The notes under the pieces were generated by a model that was not told where the DNA came from, made no database searches, and saw only the letters and a program-made list of their open reading frames with translations. The translations under genes and the position numbers were made by a program. Below, one piece after another: positions 17,079-25,089 of a stretch of DNA of 64,000 bases. Numbering within the stretch: the first letter of the stretch is position 1; every line of letters begins with the position of its first letter. The DNA is from Planctomycetia bacterium (GTDB taxonomy: Bacteria > Planctomycetota > Phycisphaerae > UBA1845 > UTPLA1): contig JABTTW010000002.1 in NCBI GenBank assembly GCA_015075745.1, positions 882,453-946,452 of the forward strand, in the 5' to 3' direction.

Positions 17079-18890
17079 GTGAGCCTGGGCCGCGGCATGT
17101 TGCTCGTGGGCGCGGTTGCGGCCGTTCTCGCATTTCATCCACGGGCACTCGCCCAAGAAGATGTCGCCCTTCGCCGTCAGTCGGCGGTTGAGGATGCGGC
17201 ATCGCTGGGCATTGGCCGGGTCGTGCCGGACCTTCGGATCGAGCCGCTCAAGGGCGACGCGACCACACTTTCCAAGCTGCTATCAGGCCGCAATGGACTC
17301 GTCGTCTGCATGACGAGCACGGACTGCCCATTGGCGGTGCGATACTCATCTCGTCTGGCGGGAATCGAGGATGAATACGCGAAGCGCGGGATTGCGTTTG
17401 TCTATGTCAACTGCGTGGACGCCGAGAGCGCCAAGGGTATGGTTGACGCGATCCGGGAGCAGGGATTCGACGGGCCGTATGTCGCCGACCGGCGCCACGA
17501 CATTCAACATGCCCTTTTCGCGCGGACGACGACGGAGGTTTTTGTTCTCGATGCGGCGCGAGTGCTTGTTTATCGCGGGGCGATTGATGATCAATTCGGC
17601 GTGGGGCGGGCGCTGGATCGCGTTCGTCATGCCTATCTTCGCGACGCGCTGGACGCCGTGCTCAAGAAGCAGCGGCCCCGCGTGAGTGCGTCGTGGCCGC
17701 CGGGGTGTGTTCTCGATCCGGCGCCGACGACGACGAGGCCGGCGAGTGATCTCACCTATTACGGGGACATCGCCCACATACTTGTGAAGAACTGCGTCGG
17801 GTGTCATCGGAGAGGCGGAGTCGCGCCTTTTTCGCTGGAGACGCTGGCCTCGGTGAAGGGCCGGTTCTCGATGATTGAGGCGGTGGTTCGCGATCGGCTG
17901 ATGCCGCCGGGGCACGTCCTTTCGACGGATGAGAAGCACGAGAGTCCGTGGGTGGACGACCCGATGCTCGCTGATTCGGATCGGGACGCGCTGCTTGCGT
18001 GGCTAGGGTCGGACCGGCCGGCGGGGAATCGGTCTGAGTCGCCGAAAGTTCCGGCGCTGTCTCAGACGTGGGCCATCGGGGAGCCGGACGTCCTGCTGAC
18101 GACGCCACCGCTGGAGCTTCCGGAGTATGGGCCGTTGCAGGGCACGAGATTTTTGATTCCCACGAACATTGAAAAGGATGAGTGGATCAGCGCGGTTGAG
18201 TTTCGACCGATCGAGCGGGACAGCGTGCATCATGCGCTGGTGTGGATCATGTCGCCGGGCGACAGATTGCCGGGCAAGTCGGAGCTGCCGGTGCATCTTG
18301 AGTTGCTCGGCTCGTTCAGCCCGGCGGACGGGATGATTCGGTACCCCAGCGACGTTGGTCGGCGACTGCCGGGCGGATCGCTGCTGGTTGTTGATATGTA
18401 TGCGAGCCCAATGGGACGAACGAAGGGATCTCGGCTTCGGGTGGCGATGCGATTTTCGGCTGCGCCGCCGCGGCGCGAGGTGCGGTCTTTGATTGTTTCG
18501 GACGCGACTCCGCGGATCGAGCCGGGTGCGTCGGTCGATCATCGCGTGGAGCATTTACTCTCTTCGGCGGCGAGCATTCGGGCGGTGATGCCGTACATGC
18601 GGGCTCGCGGGCGGTCGATGGAGATCGAGGCGGCGTCGCCGGAGGGCGATGTGTCACGAATACTCGGCATCGAGCGGTACGATTTTCGCTGGCCGATTCG
18701 CTATGAGCGGGCGTCACTGTTGACGCTTGCCAAGGGGACTCGCATCGCCGTCAGCGGCCACTTCGACAACTCTCATTCGCATTTGTCTAACCCGGATCCG
18801 TCGGGCGCGGTACAGATCGGGCCTGGCGCGGGAGACGAGGCGCTGATTGTCGCGTTTGAAATCGAGACGGATACCACGGGGCGCAAGTGA
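17079..18890 (+). CDS. Redoxin - cytochrome c - copper-monooxygenase-like fusion, secreted
   Basis: The protein (about 603 residues from GTG 17079) has a signal peptide ending PRALAQ. Residues about 40-190 are thioredoxin-like (AhpC/TSA type, TSTDCPLAVRY with a single Cys). A haem-binding CVGCH follows (Cys239, Cys242, His243). The last 300 residues resemble the ascorbate-dependent copper type II monooxygenase fold. His384-His385 is kept, but the positions I expect to hold the other His ligands read Met440 (VDMYASP) and Tyr506/Arg508 (MPYMRARG). The copper site therefore looks degenerate. Start uncertain: a GTG at 17019 overlaps the previous stop (GTGA), and an ATG lies at 17097. Probably periplasmic redox protein co-transcribed with the DNRLRE gene. 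Confidence 0.8.
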   Translation: MSLGRGMLLVGAVAAVLAFHPRALAQEDVALRRQSAVEDAASLGIGRVVPDLRIEPLKGDATTLSKLLSGRNGLVVCMTSTDCPLAVRYSSRLAGIEDEYAKRGIAFVYVNCVDAESAKGMVDAIREQGFDGPYVADRRHDIQHALFARTTTEVFVLDAARVLVYRGAIDDQFGVGRALDRVRHAYLRDALDAVLKKQRPRVSASWPPGCVLDPAPTTTRPASDLTYYGDIAHILVKNCVGCHRRGGVAPFSLETLASVKGRFSMIEAVVRDRLMPPGHVLSTDEKHESPWVDDPMLADSDRDALLAWLGSDRPAGNRSESPKVPALSQTWAIGEPDVLLTTPPLELPEYGPLQGTRFLIPTNIEKDEWISAVEFRPIERDSVHHALVWIMSPGDRLPGKSELPVHLELLGSFSPADGMIRYPSDVGRRLPGGSLLVVDMYASPMGRTKGSRLRVAMRFSAAPPRREVRSLIVSDATPRIEPGASVDHRVEHLLSSAASIRAVMPYMRARGRSMEIEAASPEGDVSRILGIERYDFRWPIRYERASLLTLAKGTRIAVSGHFDNSHSHLSNPDPSGAVQIGPGAGDEALIVAFEIETDTTGRK

Positions 18891-18934
18891 CCTGTCCGGT
18901 CTTGCGGGCGGGCGCGTTGCTTCGTGTGCGGCGG

Positions 18935-19753
18935 TCAGGCGACGGGGTGCCAGCCGGCGTCGACCCAGAGCGAGCCGCTGACGGCGGAGTTTCGCAGGAG
19001 GAAGCAGATGGCGTCGGCGACTTCCTCGGGGCGCAGCAGGCGACGCAACTGGGTCTGCGGCAGGATCACCTGACGAATGAGGTCTTCACCCAGGGCGCGG
19101 ACCATCGGCGTATCGGTGTAACCGGGGTGGATGATGTTGCAGCGGACGCCGTAGTAGATGGCTTCCTTGGCGAGGGTGGCCTGAGCACCGACGAGGCCGG
19201 CCTTGGCGGTCGCGTAGGAGACCTGTCCCTTGTTGCCGAGCGACGAGACGGAACCGATGAAAACGACGCCGCCCTGGGTGCCTTCGGTGGGCTCCCACTT
19301 GCCGAGGTTCTTGCGACCGCGATCCTCGGCGACGGTGGCAATGGTTTCCATGGCCCAGTAGATGGGGGCGATGAGGTTGATCCTGATGACTTCCTCGAAC
19401 TCCTTGACCGGGTAGAGGTCTGCGCGGCTGCCGTTGTTCTTGTGGAACTTGACGGCGAGACGATCGCGGGTGATTCCGGCGGCGGGAACGCAGATGTGAA
19501 CGGCGCCGAAGCGGTGTCGCAAATCCGCAAAGACGCTCTTGCGGAAATCTTCGTTGGTGACATCGCCGCTGTAGGGAAAGAGTACCTGGCGACCGACTTC
19601 CTTGTTGAAGGTGTCGCACATGTCGGTGACGGCGGCGCTGCGATCGACGGCGGCGATGGCCTCGATGCCGAGGTCGGTCATGGCGATGCTGGTGGCGCGG
19701 CCGATACCGCTGGCGGCGCCGGTGATGACTGCTACTTTTCCGTAGAATTGCAT
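18935..19753 (-). CDS. Short-chain dehydrogenase, probable acetoacetyl-CoA reductase role
   Basis: This 272-residue SDR has the cofactor loop TGAASGIG (11-18), the catalytic Tyr180 and Lys184 (SYATAK) and an active-site Ser in GSVSS (168-171). The usual NAG motif reads PAAG. Two insertions near 100-125 and 143-162 make it longer than PhaB or FabG (about 245 residues). Placed next to phaC and phaE, it most likely reduces acetoacetyl-CoA to (R)-3-hydroxybutyryl-CoA for PHA synthesis; a general 3-oxoacyl reductase is the alternative. It lies about 40 bases downstream of phaC on the same strand. Confidence 0.85.
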   Translation of the reverse strand: MQFYGKVAVITGAASGIGRATSIAMTDLGIEAIAAVDRSAAVTDMCDTFNKEVGRQVLFPYSGDVTNEDFRKSVFADLRHRFGAVHICVPAAGITRDRLAVKFHKNNGSRADLYPVKEFEEVIRINLIAPIYWAMETIATVAEDRGRKNLGKWEPTEGTQGGVVFIGSVSSLGNKGQVSYATAKAGLVGAQATLAKEAIYYGVRCNIIHPGYTDTPMVRALGEDLIRQVILPQTQLRRLLRPEEVADAICFLLRNSAVSGSLWVDAGWHPVA

Positions 19754-19792
19754 GGTGACACTCCCCAGTTCATGTCGACCTCGATTTCTCCA

Positions 19793-20950
19793 TTAGGCCC
19801 TGGCGGCCTTGCCCCGGCGCTTCGACTTGCGCGCCTGGGGACGCTGGATCGGATCACTGCGATCCGCCAACCACTGAGCAACCTGCGGCCAAAGATCCCG
19901 CTGGGCCTTGCTGCCTACCGAGAGACCGATGTGGCCCGCCGGGAAGTTGATCGCCTTGCGATCCTTGGAGCCGACGAGATCGTTAAACGGCGCGCTCTGT
20001 CCGCAGGGGACAAGATGATCGGCCGTGGCCATTAGATTAAGTATCGGACAAGTGATGTTTGAAAGATCGACGATCTTCTTGCCGATGCGGAGCTTGTTCT
20101 GGACGAGCAGGTTCTTCTGGATGCAGTCCTTGACGAACTGGCGGAAGGTCTCGCCGGCCAGGGGGATGTTGTCGTTGACCCATGCCTCCATGGCGAAAAA
20201 CTCCTCAAGGAACTTTTCGTCGTCCATGCGCTCGTAGAAGCCGATGTACTTCTCGATCAGGTTTGAGACGGGCTTGAGAATGGCGAAGGAGCCCTGCAAC
20301 CATGCGGGCGGGGCATTTCCCCAGGCGTCGATGACCTTGTCGACATCGAACCACTTCGGATCACTCCAGACACAGAGAAGCGCCTCGCGGTCGGACCAGT
20401 CAACCGGCGCGGCCATGAGGATGAAATTCTTAATCATCTCGGGGTGGAGGGCGGTGTACATGGCGCTCATCGTGCCGCCCATGCAGTAGCCGAGCAGAGA
20501 GACCTGGTCCTCGCCGGTATATTCGCACACATGCTTCACGACGTTATGCATGTAGCGCTGAATATAGTATTCGAGGGTGAGGTGCTTGTCGGCCTCGGAT
20601 GGGACGCCCCAGTCGATCAGGTAAACGTCGAAGCCGGCCTTGAGAAACTGCTGCACGACGCTCTTGTGCGGAAGGAGGTCGAGGATGTAGGGCCGGTTGA
20701 CGAGGGCGAAGACGAGGATCAGCGGAGTTCGATGGGCCTTGGGGATGTCGGACTGGTAATGCAGGACCTTGAGCTTGTCCTCGATGTAGATGACCTCATG
20801 GGGCGTTGCGCCGACTTTGACATTTCGAGCGATGTCCATGACCTTGGGGAGGGCGGCCATTTTCTCCTTCATTTCATTGAAGGAGGGCATCATCGCCGAG
20901 AAGTTCGGCATCATGTCGAAGAACGGATTCTTGTATTGAGTCGTCGTCAT
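19793..20950 (-). CDS. phaC: Class III poly(R)-hydroxyalkanoate synthase subunit PhaC
   Basis: The 385-residue protein polymerises (R)-3-hydroxyacyl-CoA into PHA at the granule surface. The lipase-like box GYCMGG supplies the nucleophile Cys156; the other triad residues are Asp311 (ATADHLVP) and His340 (PAGHIGL). This length and the neighbouring phaE indicate class III (PhaEC) rather than class I (about 590 residues). The C-terminus ends in a basic tail (KSKRRGKAARA) that I do not recall as a standard part of class III enzymes. phaE precedes it by 48 bases, so the two are co-transcribed. No strong ribosome site precedes the ATG. Confidence 0.95.
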   Translation of the reverse strand: MTTTQYKNPFFDMMPNFSAMMPSFNEMKEKMAALPKVMDIARNVKVGATPHEVIYIEDKLKVLHYQSDIPKAHRTPLILVFALVNRPYILDLLPHKSVVQQFLKAGFDVYLIDWGVPSEADKHLTLEYYIQRYMHNVVKHVCEYTGEDQVSLLGYCMGGTMSAMYTALHPEMIKNFILMAAPVDWSDREALLCVWSDPKWFDVDKVIDAWGNAPPAWLQGSFAILKPVSNLIEKYIGFYERMDDEKFLEEFFAMEAWVNDNIPLAGETFRQFVKDCIQKNLLVQNKLRIGKKIVDLSNITCPILNLMATADHLVPCGQSAPFNDLVGSKDRKAINFPAGHIGLSVGSKAQRDLWPQVAQWLADRSDPIQRPQARKSKRRGKAARA

Positions 20951-20998
20951 TTCTTGTTGTCCGCGAGGCCTGTTCGTGCGTGACGAACGGCTCGCCCT

Positions 20999-21511
20999 TT
21001 ATTTGCCTGACTTGCCCTTGGCACTCTTGCCTCGGGCTGCCTTGATATTACCGCGACGAGGCGGGCGCTGCGCCCGGCTCGCCCCGGCGCCGCGGCCCGT
21101 CCGCCGCTTGTCTTCCACTGCTGCGACTTTTGATTCCAGGGAACAGAGGCGATCGAGAACATTGGTCTCGATCGAGCGAAGTAGACCGGAAATGTCATCG
21201 ACGTCGGTCTTGGCCGGCATCTGTGCGCCGCGATAAAGCTGGGTGAGAAACGAATCGATCTGCTGTTTGAAGTCCAGGGATCGGTCCATGGTCTCCTTCA
21301 TCATCTGGAGAAACTGCTCCGACCGCATGAAGTCGTCGAAGTACTTCGCCATCGCATCGAAGAACATGCGCTGCATCTGCTTCTGGTTGTCCCGCGAGAG
21401 GGAGGGGCCCGCGCCGGCCCCGGTCTGCGGAACATTCATGCGGGCGAACATGTCAGTCCAGAATTGGGAGAGAGGGTCCATGGCAGCCTGATTGGAGTTG
21501 TTGTCGGTCAT
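20999..21511 (-). CDS. phaE: Class III PHA synthase accessory subunit PhaE
   Basis: This 170-residue protein is the likely PhaE partner that activates PhaC. The middle (about 45-105) is helical and Met/Phe-rich (MQRMFFDAMAKYFDDFM), and a Leu-rich coiled-coil segment follows (SIETNVLDRLCSLESKVAAVE). PhaE proteins are poorly conserved and often longer (about 300-360 residues), so the identity rests on composition and on the position directly before phaC. The last 40 residues are a Lys/Arg/Ala/Gly-rich tail like histone H1. ATG 21511 is preferred; a TTG at 21529 is also in frame. Confidence 0.8.
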   Translation of the reverse strand: MTDNNSNQAAMDPLSQFWTDMFARMNVPQTGAGAGPSLSRDNQKQMQRMFFDAMAKYFDDFMRSEQFLQMMKETMDRSLDFKQQIDSFLTQLYRGAQMPAKTDVDDISGLLRSIETNVLDRLCSLESKVAAVEDKRRTGRGAGASRAQRPPRRGNIKAARGKSAKGKSGK

Positions 21512-21603
21512 GACTCTCGCTTTCACCAAAAGCCGGTGTCCTCGCTTCCGACGGCCGGCGCGTCACCGGTGATGGCGCCCGCGGTCGGGCGAGGACGTCG
21601 GCC

Positions 21604-21646
21604 GAAAAAGAAAGGCCGCGGGGCGATTTAGCCTCTCCGCGGCCTT
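21604..21646 (-). terminator. Rho-independent terminator after the phasin gene
   Basis: On the minus strand AAGGCCGCGG and CCGCGGCCTT form a perfect 10-bp stem (21637-21646 and 21612-21621) with a 15-base loop, followed by TCTTTTTC. It separates the phasin transcript from phaE-phaC, so abundant phasin can be made without equal synthase. Confidence 0.8.
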
Positions 21647-21820
21647 GTCATATTTAACACCGGCATCGATGTAGTGGTGCGAATTGTCGCCTGTTTCGTC
21701 ATGTTGCAAGTCTCGTGGGGCAAGCGACGGTGTCAAGCAGCAATGCCGGTGTCTTGTAAAGTTTCGAGCCCGGCGGCTGCCTGGGTGGAAGCAGGCCGCC
21801 GAGCGTCGAAGGGTGGAGTA

Positions 21821-22294
21821 CTACTTGGTCGCCTTCTTCTCGCCGAAGCTCATCGACTTACCGAAGAAGCGGGACCAATTCTCGATGCACTGGGCGCTGG
21901 CTCGGCTCGCCGTGTCCAGGTTGGATCGCATCGAATCAAAGGCGTTCTGCCAGATGTCGCGGGTGTAGGTGACGGCATCCTTGGGGCCGTTACCATTGCC
22001 GCTGTCGAGGGTCTTCTTGATGACCTCAAGGCCGCTCTTGCAGCCCTCGTCGAAGACCTTCTGGGCCTGCTCGGCATTCTTGCGGATCAGGTTGACCGAG
22101 TCGGTGGCGACGGACTCAAGGCAATGTGCGACGTCGTCGCATGATTCGCCGCGGGCGATGACTTCCGACATGCACTTGAAGGCGTCCTGCTGGAAGCGGA
22201 CGCCGGTATCCATGGCGGACTTGAAAGTGTCGGTGGCCTGCTTGAACATGGTCTCGGTCTGATTCTTTACGTTTTCGACGGTCTGAGCGGTCAT
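21821..22294 (-). CDS. Phasin-family PHA granule protein
   Basis: The 157-residue protein is almost wholly amphipathic helix, the design of phasins that coat PHA granules. Family-like features are the N-terminal NVKNQTETMFKQATDTFKSAMD stretch broken by few hydrophobics, repeated Gln/Asn-Ala-Phe patterns, and no signal peptide. It ends GEKKATK. The ATG has GAGGAG six bases upstream, a good site for an abundant protein. A terminator follows it, and the divergent phaR gene lies on the other side of a palindromic operator-like site. Confidence 0.85.
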   Translation of the reverse strand: MTAQTVENVKNQTETMFKQATDTFKSAMDTGVRFQQDAFKCMSEVIARGESCDDVAHCLESVATDSVNLIRKNAEQAQKVFDEGCKSGLEVIKKTLDSGNGNGPKDAVTYTRDIWQNAFDSMRSNLDTASRASAQCIENWSRFFGKSMSFGEKKATK

Positions 22295-22392
22295 GGCGAA
22301 CTCCTCAAAAAAAAACTTTTGCTTACAAGCGTCGTTGCCCCAGTTGTTCTGATATAAGTATATCGGAGGATCGGCCCGTTCGCAACATAAAT

Positions 22393-22408
22393 TTGTGCAA
22401 TTGCACAA
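22393..22408. promoter_or_regulatory. 16-bp perfect palindrome, candidate PhaR operator
   Basis: TTGTGCAA-TTGCACAA lies between the divergent phasin and phaR genes. It is four bases upstream of the proposed phaR -35 element and about 28 bases downstream of a minus-strand TATAAT (22436-22441) that could serve the phasin. A repressor bound here could block both. The TGCAATTGCA core recurs at 22495-22504. Confidence 0.6.
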
Positions 22409-22411
22409 TTT

Positions 22412-22440
22412 TTGTGATCCGTCATAACATGCTATATTAT
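22412..22440 (+). promoter_or_regulatory. Predicted sigma70-type promoter of phaR
   Basis: TTGTGA (22412-22417) and TATTAT (22435-22440) are 17 bases apart, giving a start near 22447 and a leader of about 70 bases. The AT-rich segment 22420-22450 also holds repeated TAACATG words. Confidence 0.5.
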
Positions 22441-22494
22441 AACATGTTACGATTCACATAGCAATTATTTGGTACGGAGAGCGCGTTTTTTTGC

Positions 22495-22504
22495 TGCAAT
22501 TGCA
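22495..22504. promoter_or_regulatory. Second TGCAATTGCA palindrome, just before phaR
   Basis: This 10-bp palindrome repeats the core of the site at 22393-22408 and ends five bases before the phaR ribosome site GGAGGT (22509-22514). Such a position suits autorepression of phaR. Confidence 0.5.
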
Positions 22505-22519
22505 ATACGGAGGTGCCCC

Positions 22520-23155
22520 GTGGCGGCTGAACCCGGCGACGTCAAAGTCTACGAAATCAAGAAATACCCCAACCGCCGCTTTTACGACGTGACGCGGAGC
22601 CGCCACGTCACGCTCAACGAGCTGTACGATATCGTGCTCGGCGGCGACCGGATCGTGGTGCACGACTCCAAGACCGGCACGGACATCACCAACGTGGTCC
22701 TGACGCAGATCATCCTGGAGCACGATCCGCCCAAGCTAGACCTGTTCCCCGCCTCGCTCCTGCACCAGGCGATTCAGAGCAACCAGCAGATGGTCCGGCG
22801 GTTTATCGACCAGTATTTTGCCCAGGCGGTCGATGCCTTCGCGCGATCGCGGCAGCAGTTCGACAACTTTCTCTCCAAGTCGGGCTTCAGCCCCCTATCG
22901 CCGACGGCGCCGTTTGACTGGGTGCGGATGCTGATCCCGGACGCGGGCAGCGGCGCGACGAGATCGCAATCGACCCAGGATGAGCCGAACGGCGATTCGG
23001 AGACACGCAGCGCCGTCACATCAGCACGGATGCAGGAGGAACTGTCGGCCATGCGCGCGGAGCTGAACGCCATGAAGAAGGCCGGCAGCGCCAAGAAGCG
23101 CGCGACCGGCAAACGGGGCTCCAAGGCTTCGGTCAAGAAAAAACGGGGGCGTTGA
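22520..23155 (+). CDS. phaR: PhaR-type PHA accumulation regulator
   Basis: The 211-residue protein starts with the PHA-accumulation-regulator DNA-binding domain (KKYPNRRFYDV near 14-24, TLNELYDIV), followed by the companion helical region (VLTQIILEHDPP, FIDQYFAQAVDAF). PhaR proteins bind DNA in the absence of PHA and are titrated off by granules, which induces phasin. The C-terminal 30 residues are a Lys-rich tail (KKAGSAKKRATGKRGSK). The GTG at 22520 has GGAGGT six bases before it; upstream in-frame starts lack a site. Divergent from the phasin gene, as expected for a regulator that controls it and itself. Confidence 0.92.
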   Translation: MAAEPGDVKVYEIKKYPNRRFYDVTRSRHVTLNELYDIVLGGDRIVVHDSKTGTDITNVVLTQIILEHDPPKLDLFPASLLHQAIQSNQQMVRRFIDQYFAQAVDAFARSRQQFDNFLSKSGFSPLSPTAPFDWVRMLIPDAGSGATRSQSTQDEPNGDSETRSAVTSARMQEELSAMRAELNAMKKAGSAKKRATGKRGSKASVKKKRGR

Positions 23156-23201
23156 GAAATCAAAGGTGACGCGATCGATACTTTTGACAGGGAGACTGGA
23201 C

Positions 23202-23741
23202 ATGAGATGGCGAGAGAACTTCCGAGGCATTCGACTCTGCATCGTTGCCATTGGCCTCATGGCAGGCTGCTCCCAAACCGGGCCCGAGAGAGTCGCTGAC
23301 GTACAGGGCGTCAAGAACCTGAGCCGCGACGGCGACATTTACATCGCGGGAACGCCGACGCCGGAGGGTCTGGAGGGACTGAAGCAACGCGGGGTCAAGA
23401 CCGTGATCGACTTGCGACAGCCGAAGGAGGGCACGGCGGACGAAGAGGCCGCCGCCCGGGCGCTTGGGCTGCGGTACATCAACATTCCGATGGAAAGCGA
23501 CAAGCTCACCGATGCGCAGGCGTCGGCGGTGCTTGAGGCGATGGAGCAGGCAGGCGGCGAGCCGGTGCTGATGCACTGCAGCGGGGGAAACCGAGCGGGG
23601 GCTGCCTACGGGCTTTATCTCGGCAAGACCGGCAAGTGCCCGACCGCGGAGGCCATTGATCGAGCCAGGGCCGCGGGCATGAAAAACCCGAAGATCGAGT
23701 CGGACATGACGAGAGAATTGAAAAAGCCCGCCGGCGAGTAA
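23202..23741 (+). CDS. Cysteine-type phosphatase-like lipoprotein
   Basis: This 179-residue protein has a lipoprotein signal (IVAIGLMAGC) and a DUF442/dual-specificity-phosphatase-like domain with the P-loop HCSGGNRAG near residue 130. The upstream strand-turn DLRQPKEG matches the DLR element of these enzymes. It would act in the periplasm on an unknown phosphorylated or other substrate; beta-lactamase-hydrolase-like (Blh) proteins share this domain. ATG 23202 has AGGGAGA upstream. It follows phaR by 46 bases but there is no obvious link to PHA. Confidence 0.8.
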   Translation: MRWRENFRGIRLCIVAIGLMAGCSQTGPERVADVQGVKNLSRDGDIYIAGTPTPEGLEGLKQRGVKTVIDLRQPKEGTADEEAAARALGLRYINIPMESDKLTDAQASAVLEAMEQAGGEPVLMHCSGGNRAGAAYGLYLGKTGKCPTAEAIDRARAAGMKNPKIESDMTRELKKPAGE

Positions 23742-23762
23742 ATGTCGGGATTGTCGGATCGA

Positions 23763-23915
23763 ATCGGGTAGGCGGGTTCGATTCGGCCCCCTGCCTCCCG
23801 CACCACCGGACGTGCGGATCACGCATCCGGCGGTTCTCAGTCTCGGGATACCCGCAACCGGGACTCCCAGAGGACTCGCACCACCAAGTCATCGCGCCAT
23901 GCCCGGCGCACACAC
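23763..23915 (-). mobile_element. Deleted group II intron remnant (class C type) behind the rpsI terminator
   Basis: Read on the minus strand, the element starts GTGTG directly after the T-run of the rpsI terminator and continues GCGCCGGGCATGG and GGTGGTGCGAGTCC, which look like the start of domain I. A domain V-like hairpin follows at 23836-23801: nine-pair lower stem (ACCGCCGGA with TCCGGTGGT), short upper stem TGCG/CGCA and a two-base CG bulge. A domain VI-like stem runs to TACCCGAT at 23763. The reverse transcriptase and domains II-IV are missing. Class C introns insert just behind terminators, as here. Assignment rests on remembered consensus. Confidence 0.7.
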
Positions 23916-23948
23916 AAAAAAAGCCCGGCTCGCTTTCGCGGCCGGGCT
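23916..23948 (-). terminator. Rho-independent terminator of rplM-rpsI
   Basis: AGCCCGGC and GCCGGGCT pair (8 bp, 11-base loop) on the minus strand and are followed by seven T. It starts about 30 bases after the rpsI stop. Confidence 0.92.
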
Positions 23949-23979
23949 GGGGATGTTCCATGTGAATCGGGTATCGCGG

Positions 23980-24450
23980 TTATCGCTTCGAGAACTGGAA
24001 TCGCTTGCGGGCTCCGGGCTGTCCGGGCTTCTTGCGCTCCACCTTGCGGCTGTCTCGGGTCAGGAACTTGCCATCGCGGAGGACGGGCTCCAATGAGGGA
24101 TCGGCCTTGCACAGGGCTCGGGAGATGCCCAGCATGATCGCGCCGCACTGGCCTGTCTGACCACCGCCATGCACGTTGACGGCGATGTCATACTTGCCGA
24201 GCACCTTGGTGGCCTTCAGCGGAGCGACGACGTCATTGACGTGCCTGATGTCGAAGAAATAGCTGCCGATCTCACGGTCGTGAATCATGAACTTGCCCGA
24301 ACCCGGCTTGAGACGGACGCGTGCAACGGCCCGCTTTCGACGACCGGTCCCCCAGTGATAGCCGCCGACGGTCGGAGCCGCAGGCTTCGCGGCCGGCGTC
24401 GTTTCGGTCCCGCCACCGCCAATATCCACTTTCATCGCTTGATCCGTCAC
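23980..24450 (-). CDS. rpsI: 30S ribosomal protein S9
   Basis: The 156-residue protein has the S9 core (GTGRRKRAVARVRL, GGGQTGQCGAIMLGISRAL) and the conserved C-terminal KRFQFSKR tail that reaches the P-site tRNA. An N-terminal extension of about 28 residues, rich in Gly/Thr/Ala/Pro, precedes the core, which normally starts near residue 5-10. It follows rplM by 21 bases in the usual L13-S9 operon and ends in a strong terminator. Confidence 0.97.
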   Translation of the reverse strand: MTDQAMKVDIGGGGTETTPAAKPAAPTVGGYHWGTGRRKRAVARVRLKPGSGKFMIHDREIGSYFFDIRHVNDVVAPLKATKVLGKYDIAVNVHGGGQTGQCGAIMLGISRALCKADPSLEPVLRDGKFLTRDSRKVERKKPGQPGARKRFQFSKR

Positions 24451-24471
24451 GCTTCAAAACTCCGGGGGGTT

Positions 24472-24924
24472 TTAGATTCTCGTCAAATCCAGGGGCTGAC
24501 AATTCTGCGCCTGATGAGGATGCTCGGCGCCCTTGTATATCTTGAGCTTCTTGATCATCTGGCGACCGAGGGCGTTCTTCGGCAACATACGACGAACCGC
24601 GGTCTCGATGATCCGCTCGGGGTGCCGCTCTTTCATCTTGGCGAACGGGATGATCTTGTGACCGCCCGGATAGTAGGTGTAGTAGTCGTATTCGATGGCT
24701 TCGGCCTTCCGTCCGGTCACCTTGATGCATTCGGCATTGGTGACGACGACGAAATCACCGGTGTCCACATGCGGCGTGTACACCGGCTTATGTTTGCCCA
24801 TCAGGACGGTCGCGAGCTTCGCCGCCAGCCGTCCCAATACCTTGCCGTCGGCATCCACGGAAAACCAATCCCGCGATACCTCCAGGGGCTTCGCCTGAAA
24901 GCACTTATCTGTTACGCATGACAT
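24472..24924 (-). CDS. rplM: 50S ribosomal protein L13
   Basis: The 150-residue protein shows the L13 pattern: [43 protein letters not shown], and the [12 protein letters not shown] helix near the end. Length matches the usual 142-150. ATG 24924 gives the expected N-terminus and has AGGA nine bases upstream; an in-frame ATG at 24945 is less likely. First gene of the rplM-rpsI operon. Confidence 0.97.
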   Translation of the reverse strand: MSCVTDKCFQAKPLEVSRDWFSVDADGKVLGRLAAKLATVLMGKHKPVYTPHVDTGDFVVVTNAECIKVTGRKAEAIEYDYYTYYPGGHKIIPFAKMKERHPERIIETAVRRMLPKNALGRQMIKKLKIYKGAEHPHQAQNCQPLDLTRI

Positions 24925-25089
24925 GGGCTCAATCCTGTCGATCAAATCCGGTAATCAATATCGAGAACCCAACAATGTACCGCAAGATCGCGGCGTGTCA
25001 ATCTCCCCAGTCGGCCGGGCCGGGCGGTCCTCGAATTCACGCCCTGACAAGCACTTATGCGGCGAGTATCCGCCTCGCCAGGAATGGGG

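Noticed and set aside
22420..22455. dif-like site (TATATTAT with flanking TAACATG words) near the skew change
   Set aside because: The XerC/XerD arms do not match the known pattern; promoter elements of phaR and phasin explain the AT-rich sequence better.
23770..23785. tRNA T-loop-like GGTTCGATTC
   Set aside because: No acceptor, D or anticodon stem can be formed; it belongs to the domain VI-like stem of the intron remnant.
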